Origin: an uncultured Romboutsia sp.
Lineage (GTDB): Bacteria; Bacillota; Clostridia; Peptostreptococcales; Peptostreptococcaceae
Direction of reading: 5' to 3'
Length of the DNA: 38,559 bases
Assembly: GCA_937880075.1 (NCBI GenBank)
Contig: CALFLM010000041.1
Location: forward strand, 1 to 38,559
Part shown: in pieces, positions 33,617 through 38,559 of the stretch
How the letters are laid out: each line of letters begins with the position of its first letter
How positions within the stretch are numbered: the first letter of the stretch is position 1
The notes under the pieces: model-generated
What the model was told of the DNA's origin: nothing
The model's input: the letters and a program-made list of their open reading frames with translations, nothing else
Databases searched by the model: none
Program-made: the position numbers and the translations under genes

Positions 33617-35044
33617 TTATATTACTTCTTTTGAAAATTTATTATCATTCCAACACTCTACATTTTCTAATCCTTTTATATTAGAAGCGTTAAATATTGG
33701 ATTTTTAATTCCTGCTTTCTTTTGTCTAGTGTAATCATCTAGTGCTATAAATGCATATTTACCTAATAATGTTATAGCTACTAAATTTATAACAGCCATA
33801 AGACCCATAAATAAATCTGCTAAATCCCAAACTATTTGAACCTTTGTAAGTGAGCCAAATAAAACCATACCTACAACAATCACTCTAAATACATTTAATC
33901 CTATTTTACTTAAGTTTACAAATTCCATATTAGATTGACCATAATAATAGTTACCTACTATAGAACTAAATGCAAATAAGAATATACAAACTGCTATAAA
34001 TATATTTCCTATAGGTCCTATATGTGCTGATAATGCAGCTTGTGTAAGTTCTATACCTGTTAACCCAGTTTCCATATACGTTGGATATAAAAGTATTATA
34101 AATGCAGTGCAACTACATATAACTATAGTATCTGTAAATACTCCTAATGTTTGTATTAAACCTTGTTGTACTGGATGGCTTACATCAGCTGTAGCTGCTG
34201 CATTAGGTGCTGACCCCATGCCTGCTTCATTAGAGAATAATCCTCTTTTTATACCAGTTAGCATCATACCACCCATAGTGCCCATAGCTATTTCCCTCAT
34301 ACCAAAAGCACTTTCAAATATTAATTTAAATACATCTGGAAGATAATTTAAATTCATAACTACTATAAATAATGATACCAATATATAAAGTCCTGCAAAT
34401 ATAGGAACTATTATTTCAGAAACTTTAGCAACTCTATGTACCCCACCAAATATAACAGTTGCTGTTAAAATAGCTAATACTACTCCTATAATAACCTTAT
34501 CTAAACCAAATGCATTGTTAAATGCTGTAGCTACAGTATTAGCTTGAACTGCATTAAATACAAATCCAAAAGATATAGTTATTAATACTGCAAAAGTTGC
34601 TCCTAACCATTTCTTATTTAATCCTTGCTCTATATAATAAGCTGGCCCTCCTCTAAATGAGTCTCCATCCTTTACTTTATATATCTGAGCTAATGTACTT
34701 TCAACAAAACTTGATGCTGATCCAATTAAAGCTATAATCCACATCCAAAATATAGCTCCAGGACCACCTCCTATAATTGCGATCGCTATCCCCGCTATAT
34801 TTCCTGTTCCAACTCTTGATGCTGTACTCATACAAAAGGCTTGGAATGAAGATACTTTACCTTCTTTTTTAGAATCTTTAGATGCTCCATCACCTAATAA
34901 TCTAAACATCTCACCAAAGTATCTAAATTGAACAAATTTAGTCCTAAAAGTAAAATAAAGTCCTAATGCTATTAACATTAGTATTAATATATAAGACCAT
35001 AAAAATGTATTCGTATTATCTATTAATTTAAGTATTGCGTCCAT
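33617..35044 (-). CDS. alsT: Sodium:alanine/glycine symporter (AGCS family)
   Basis: 475 aa with about ten to eleven helices. The AGCS signature is clear: FQAFCMSTASRVGTGNIAG near 68-86, GGPGAIFWMWIIALIGSASS after it, FRGGPAYYIEQGL near 130, and GIKRGLFSNEAGMGSAPNAA near 265-284. Imports alanine or glycine, and some members glutamine, with sodium. AGGAGG precedes the ATG. Monocistronic, with a strong promoter and an upstream palindrome. Amino acid uptake fits a Stickland-type fermenter, but that is inference. Confidence 0.93.
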   Translation of the reverse strand: MDAILKLIDNTNTFLWSYILILMLIALGLYFTFRTKFVQFRYFGEMFRLLGDGASKDSKKEGKVSSFQAFCMSTASRVGTGNIAGIAIAIIGGGPGAIFWMWIIALIGSASSFVESTLAQIYKVKDGDSFRGGPAYYIEQGLNKKWLGATFAVLITISFGFVFNAVQANTVATAFNNAFGLDKVIIGVVLAILTATVIFGGVHRVAKVSEIIVPIFAGLYILVSLFIVVMNLNYLPDVFKLIFESAFGMREIAMGTMGGMMLTGIKRGLFSNEAGMGSAPNAAATADVSHPVQQGLIQTLGVFTDTIVICSCTAFIILLYPTYMETGLTGIELTQAALSAHIGPIGNIFIAVCIFLFAFSSIVGNYYYGQSNMEFVNLSKIGLNVFRVIVVGMVLFGSLTKVQIVWDLADLFMGLMAVINLVAITLLGKYAFIALDDYTRQKKAGIKNPIFNASNIKGLENVECWNDNKFSKEVI

Positions 35045-35131
35045 CTAAATACCTCCTTATTTTTTATTGTATAAATAATTTATAAAAGTTTTAATAATGC
35101 ATTTTTTTAATATAACTATTCATTTATATAC

Positions 35132-35160
35132 ATTATAGCGATTATTTATCTAAATTACAA
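35132..35160 (-). promoter_or_regulatory. Promoter of the symporter gene
   Basis: TTGTAA (-35, 35155-35160), 17-base spacer, consensus TATAAT (-10, 35132-35137). Leader of about 80 bases with no recognisable riboswitch or T-box. Confidence 0.75.
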
Positions 35161-35175
35161 CTATTTTTTTGCAAT

Positions 35176-35209
35176 ATTTAATTTAAAACTTGCAAATTTT
35201 AAATTAAAT
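35176..35209. promoter_or_regulatory. 34-bp palindrome upstream of the symporter promoter
   Basis: ATTTAATTTAAAA (35176-35188) and TTTTAAATTAAAT (35197-35209) flank a central TTGCAA; the whole is symmetric except one position pair. It ends 15 bases upstream of the -35, as for an activator site, but could be chance in AT-rich DNA. Nothing else was seen in the 353-base gap. Confidence 0.45.
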
Positions 35210-35369
35210 GTAAAATAAATCATTTTTTCATAATAATTTTATTTTTTAATTTTTAATGGTTTACCTACCTTTAATTTTATAATTAATTTTTATACTATTA
35301 ATTATATTTTGCTATTTAACTATAACCAAATCCAATTTCTTGTTTTACTATTTCATTTAATTGATATAA

Positions 35370-35406
35370 AAAAAATAAGTTCTAGGATTCCTAGAACTTA
35401 TTTTTT
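35370..35406 (-). terminator. Terminator overlapping the reductase stop
   Basis: Near-perfect hairpin with arms AAATAAGTTCTAGGA / TCCTAGAACTTATTT, and a run of T on the minus strand. The stop codon lies in the left arm. Confidence 0.9.
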
Positions 35407-36291
35407 ATTTCTTTGTTCAATTCTTAACTTATCTAAATACGAAACTGCATTTATTGCTGCTATTTGACCTTGCCCTGCAGATTTTATATACGAATATGGC
35501 TTACCTACACAGTCTCCTGCTGCAAAGCATCCCTTAATACTAGTTTGCATATTTAAATCTACTTTTATATGAGGTCCTTCAGTTTCAATTCCTGGTACTA
35601 ATGATTTAGGAGATGCACTATCTTTTATTACAAATACACCATCTACATCTATTTCTTTTTCTTTAAAAGAAACCTTATTTACTAGATTTTCTCCTTTTAT
35701 TTGTACTGGTCTATCATTTATTATCTCTATACTACTATCTAATTCATTAGATTCTCTCATTAAAGAATCATTTTTGTACATAGGTATAAAATAAGTTTTA
35801 GATGCTATCTCATTTAAGAAGTTTGCTTCTTCCTTAGATTCTTTGTTGTACCCTATTATTGCAACTTTTTTATCCTTATATAAAGGAGCATCACAAGTTG
35901 CACAATATCCAACACCTTTACCTAAAAACTCTTCTTCACCTTTTATAGGCTTTCCATATTCTACACCTGTAGCTAATATAACTGTAGTAGCTTCATACAT
36001 ATCATCACCTGACATTAGTGCAAAATAATCACCCATAGCATATATATTATTTACTTTTTTATAGGTTATTTCAATTTCCATTTTATCTAAATGATCTTGA
36101 AATTTTTCTCTTAATTCTTCACCACTTATTTCGTGAAAACCTAAGTAGTTATCTATTGATGGTGCTTTTACTAACTTGTTGCTTAAGCTTTCAGTTCCAA
36201 ATACTATGATATTTTTATTTCTTATTTTAGCATTTATTGCAGCTGAAAGCCCTGCAGGACCACTTCCTACTATAGCTATATCATATCTCAT
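35398..36291 (-). CDS. trxB: Thioredoxin reductase-like flavoprotein without NADPH motifs
   Basis: 297 aa. The FAD part is standard: GSGPAG at 9-14, ATGV near 107-110, and the C-terminal CFAAGDCVGKPYSYIKSA. The redox disulfide CATC is at 130-133. The pyridine-nucleotide domain is altered: where NADPH enzymes have GGGxSA there is GYNKES (147-152), and the HRRxxxRA motif is replaced by MYKNDSLMRE (171-180). Clostridial ferredoxin-linked thioredoxin reductases share these losses. AAGGTGG precedes the ATG; it starts 19 bases after trxA, so the partner is probably that thioredoxin. The electron donor is inference. Confidence 0.85.
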   Translation of the reverse strand: MRYDIAIVGSGPAGLSAAINAKIRNKNIIVFGTESLSNKLVKAPSIDNYLGFHEISGEELREKFQDHLDKMEIEITYKKVNNIYAMGDYFALMSGDDMYEATTVILATGVEYGKPIKGEEEFLGKGVGYCATCDAPLYKDKKVAIIGYNKESKEEANFLNEIASKTYFIPMYKNDSLMRESNELDSSIEIINDRPVQIKGENLVNKVSFKEKEIDVDGVFVIKDSASPKSLVPGIETEGPHIKVDLNMQTSIKGCFAAGDCVGKPYSYIKSAGQGQIAAINAVSYLDKLRIEQRNKK

Positions 36292-36310
36292 TTTTATACC
36301 ACCTTAATTT

Positions 36311-36628
36311 TTATAAATGTGATTTAACTTTTTGAACTATTCCTTCTTTTGGCATAAATCCAACTAAAGTTTCAACTGGTTTACCATTTTTGAATATCAT
36401 CATTGTAGGAACAGTAGATATATTAAATTGTTGTGCTAATTCTAAACTTTGATCTATATCAACTTTTAAGAATGTTGCATCATTTTTCATTTCTTCTCCT
36501 ACTTGCTCAAATACAGGTGCTAACATTTTACATGGTCCACACCAAGTTGCAAAGAAGTCTACTACAACTACTCCTTGATTTTCTTCAACACTTCCTCTAA
36601 ATTGAGATGTATTTATTATTTTAGCCAT
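36311..36628 (-). CDS. trxA: Thioredoxin
   Basis: 105 aa, standard length. Active site ATWCGPCKM with C30 and C33, the buried Asp in VVDFFATW, cis-Pro in STVPTMMIF near 74-82, and the GFMPKEGI turn. Small cytosolic dithiol carrier. GGAGGG precedes the ATG. It leads a two-gene operon with the reductase. Confidence 0.96.
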   Translation of the reverse strand: MAKIINTSQFRGSVEENQGVVVVDFFATWCGPCKMLAPVFEQVGEEMKNDATFLKVDIDQSLELAQQFNISTVPTMMIFKNGKPVETLVGFMPKEGIVQKVKSHL

Positions 36629-36751
36629 GGATATTCCCTCCTAATATTTATTATCTTATTTATTATGTGTATTTATTTTTATATTATTAATATATTCAAA
36701 TTATACCCAAGTTGCAATCATTAAACCATTCTTTTTTAGCATTTTTTTACT

Positions 36752-37993
36752 TTATGTGATTTTGTCACACTTCTTATTTTGTATAATTATTTTAAACTCT
36801 GTTTTATTGTTTTCACATTTTACTGATATCTCAGCACCTAAATTTATAGCTATCATCTTAGCAATAGATAATCCAATTCCAGATCCATCTATATCTTTAT
36901 CTCTTACATTTTCACTTCTAAAGAATCTATCAAATATATAAGGTATATCCTCTTTATTTATTCCTACTCCACTATCTATTATATAGATTTCTGTATAAGT
37001 ATTATCTTTTTGACTTATATTTATAGATATAGAATCTTTTTCTTTAGTATATTTAAAAGCATTGTCTATAAATATAATAAGAAGTTGCCTTAATTTATTT
37101 TCATCTGTAAATATAGTTTCATTTTTTAAATTAAAATCTATATCAAACTCTTTCTCTTGTATATCTGCTATATCAATATAGTCCTCACATATATCTTTTA
37201 TAAATTTTTTTATATTTACTTCACTTATATTAAGCTTAGTTATAGCTTCTTCTTTAGTTAATGATAATAAATCACTTATCATTTTTTTACTCCTTCTTAT
37301 CTCACTCATAGCATCTGATATAGTCTCAACCTCATCACTTATGGTACTATTTGGATGTTTTAACATACGTTCTAATTTAGATGAAATTATTGATATTGGT
37401 GTTCTAAGTTCATGAGAAGCATCTTGTATAAATTTAGCTTGATTATTCCAAGCAGTCTCTATAGGTACTAATGCCTTTTTAGTTAAATATATCGCTAGAT
37501 AATAAGTGATAATAAGCGATATTAATATACCTATTATAAATACAAATATCAGCTGTCTAAGAGAACTTATCTCAGAGTCTATATTTCTAATTATTTGAAT
37601 CTGATATTCATCTATTTCTACGTTTAATTCTCTAAAAATATATCCATTTTCACTAAATGTAAATATATCATTTAATTTATTAGTATATCGATTTGGTAAT
37701 ACATCACTAAAATAACCATTTTGAGAAGTATAATATCTTACTCTATCACCTTTGTATACATAAATCATATTACTTGGATATTTTGTTACTGGATAAACCA
37801 TAGACTGCCTAGTAAGTTGTGTAACTATAGATTCTAATTCATCATTTAATTTGTTGTCTATACTCTTATATGTAACTCCTTTAAAATATGTATATATAAA
37901 TATAGAAAATAAAATTAAAAAACCAAGCACTACTGCTATATTAATCTTTATAAGGCTAGACTTAGTTTTATTAAATACCTTTTTATTTATCAT
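36752..37993 (-). CDS. Membrane sensor histidine kinase
   Basis: 413 aa from the ATG at 37993; the longest frame starts one codon earlier at TTG. TM1 at about 17-38, an extracellular domain of about 105 residues with no recognised fold, TM2 at about 146-168, no evident HAMP, then the HisKA H-box FIQDASHELRTP with His194. The ATPase domain has the N box (NKLRQLLIIFIDNAFKYT), G1 (DSGVGI), F (IFDRFF) and G2 (GSGIGLSIAK). It overlaps the response regulator gene by 11 bases. Signal unknown. Confidence 0.93.
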   Translation of the reverse strand: MINKKVFNKTKSSLIKINIAVVLGFLILFSIFIYTYFKGVTYKSIDNKLNDELESIVTQLTRQSMVYPVTKYPSNMIYVYKGDRVRYYTSQNGYFSDVLPNRYTNKLNDIFTFSENGYIFRELNVEIDEYQIQIIRNIDSEISSLRQLIFVFIIGILISLIITYYLAIYLTKKALVPIETAWNNQAKFIQDASHELRTPISIISSKLERMLKHPNSTISDEVETISDAMSEIRRSKKMISDLLSLTKEEAITKLNISEVNIKKFIKDICEDYIDIADIQEKEFDIDFNLKNETIFTDENKLRQLLIIFIDNAFKYTKEKDSISINISQKDNTYTEIYIIDSGVGINKEDIPYIFDRFFRSENVRDKDIDGSGIGLSIAKMIAINLGAEISVKCENNKTEFKIIIQNKKCDKIT

Positions 37994-38559
37994 CAAAAAT
38001 ATAGCCTACCTTACGTTTAGTTTTTATATATTTGTCGTATCCAAACTTACTCAATTTTTTCCTTAGGTTACTAACATAAACTTCTACTATTTCTATAGTA
38101 GAATCTGAATCAATTCCCCATAACCTATCGTAAATTTGTTCTTTTAATAGTATACAACCTTTATTTAATAAAAAATATTCAAGTAAATTAAATTGTTTAT
38201 TTTGAAGTTTTATTTCACAGTCATTTACAAAAACCCTCTTTTCATTTATCTCTAAGTGTAAGTCTTTAAACTGTAAAGTATTTTTGCTTTTTAGCTTTCC
38301 AGTAGTTCTAAGTATGGCATATACTCTAGCAACTAACTCTTCTATGTAAAATGGTTTTGTTAAATAGTCATTTGCGCCTATTTCAAAAGCTTTTACTTTA
38401 TCATCTAATTCTTCTTTTGCAGTTAATATAAGTACTGGTGTTTCTATGTTTTTTCTAATACTTTTTAATATATCTAATCCATTAATTCCCGGAAGCATTA
38501 GATCTAGTATTATTAAGTCATATATATTTTGGTTAATTTGATATAGTGCCTCTTCTCCA
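37983..38559 (-). CDS. OmpR-family response regulator (5' end outside window)
   Basis: The frame is open to the window edge, so about 30 N-terminal residues are missing; the 192 visible codons begin GEEALYQINQ. Receiver: phospho-acceptor Asp in YDLIILDLMLPG, the TAKEE switch region and the conserved Lys in NDYLTKPF. A C-terminal winged-helix DNA-binding domain follows at about 95-185 from the visible start (LEINEKRVFVNDCEIKL, NKQFNLLEYFL and STIEIVEVYVSNLRKKL). Partner of the overlapping histidine kinase. The start codon cannot be placed. Confidence 0.93.
   Translation of the reverse strand, partial: GEEALYQINQNIYDLIILDLMLPGINGLDILKSIRKNIETPVLILTAKEELDDKVKAFEIGANDYLTKPFYIEELVARVYAILRTTGKLKSKNTLQFKDLHLEINEKRVFVNDCEIKLQNKQFNLLEYFLLNKGCILLKEQIYDRLWGIDSDSTIEIVEVYVSNLRKKLSKFGYDKYIKTKRKVGYIFDDK

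Noticed and set aside
35045..35397. Riboswitch or T-box upstream of the amino acid symporter
   Set aside because: The leader after the promoter is short and AT-rich, with no glycine-riboswitch-like or T-box-like conserved bases and no leader terminator.

Overview
The window is low-GC, AT-rich chromosome from an anaerobic Firmicute. Gene content, codon use and gene order point to class Clostridia, probably Peptostreptococcaceae (the Clostridioides / Paraclostridium / Romboutsia neighbourhood); this placement is inference from recalled protein style, not a search. Almost all genes lie on the minus strand. The plus-strand exceptions are a DEAD-box helicase, a small membrane protein just after it, and plsC. 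No tRNA, rRNA, CRISPR array, transposase or phage gene was seen.

Layout. (1) 206-10150, minus strand: a surface polysaccharide operon of the Wzx/Wzy type. Reading 5' to 3' it has a Wzz/CpsC co-polymerase, CpsD tyrosine kinase, phosphoglycosyl transferase, three GT4-like glycosyltransferases, a Wzy-like polymerase, a 3'-truncated polysaccharide pyruvyl transferase, a MurJ/MviN flippase and galE. (2) 10629-19755, minus strand: the conserved Firmicute block rpsB-tsf-pyrH-frr-(67 aa ORF)-uppS-cdsA-dxr-rseP-ispG, covering translation, UMP kinase, MEP isoprenoid, undecaprenyl and CDP-diacylglycerol synthesis. A structured leader precedes rpsB. (3) 19969-24902: a D,D-carboxypeptidase, a two-helix potassium channel with pentapeptide-like repeats, the helicase, the 59 aa membrane protein and a secreted SH3-3D cell-wall protein with a WalR-type box in its promoter. 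(4) 25234-29917: a complete ribose operon rbsKDACB without a regulator gene. (5) 30365-38559: an 86 aa orphan, plsC, moaA with an altered C-terminal tail, a CoA-binding-like protein, an AGCS amino acid symporter, a thioredoxin plus an atypical thioredoxin reductase, and a two-component system whose response regulator runs off the window end.

Three points stand out. First, the thioredoxin reductase lacks the NADPH-binding motifs and resembles the pyridine-nucleotide-independent (ferredoxin-linked) type known in clostridia. Second, a family of palindromic modular repeats occurs only between genes (seven copies or fragments). One copy is an empty outer hairpin and others carry one or two internal modules, so the elements appear to grow by nested insertion; copies sit inside the dxr/rseP/cdsA housekeeping block. 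Third, several genes look decayed or altered at one end: the pyruvyl transferase, the moaA tail and one aspartate of the 3D domain.

Most genes have a clear Shine-Dalgarno sequence, and it was used to choose starts; several starts differ from the longest reading frame (galE, wzz, tsf, dacF, channel, 86 aa ORF, histidine kinase).
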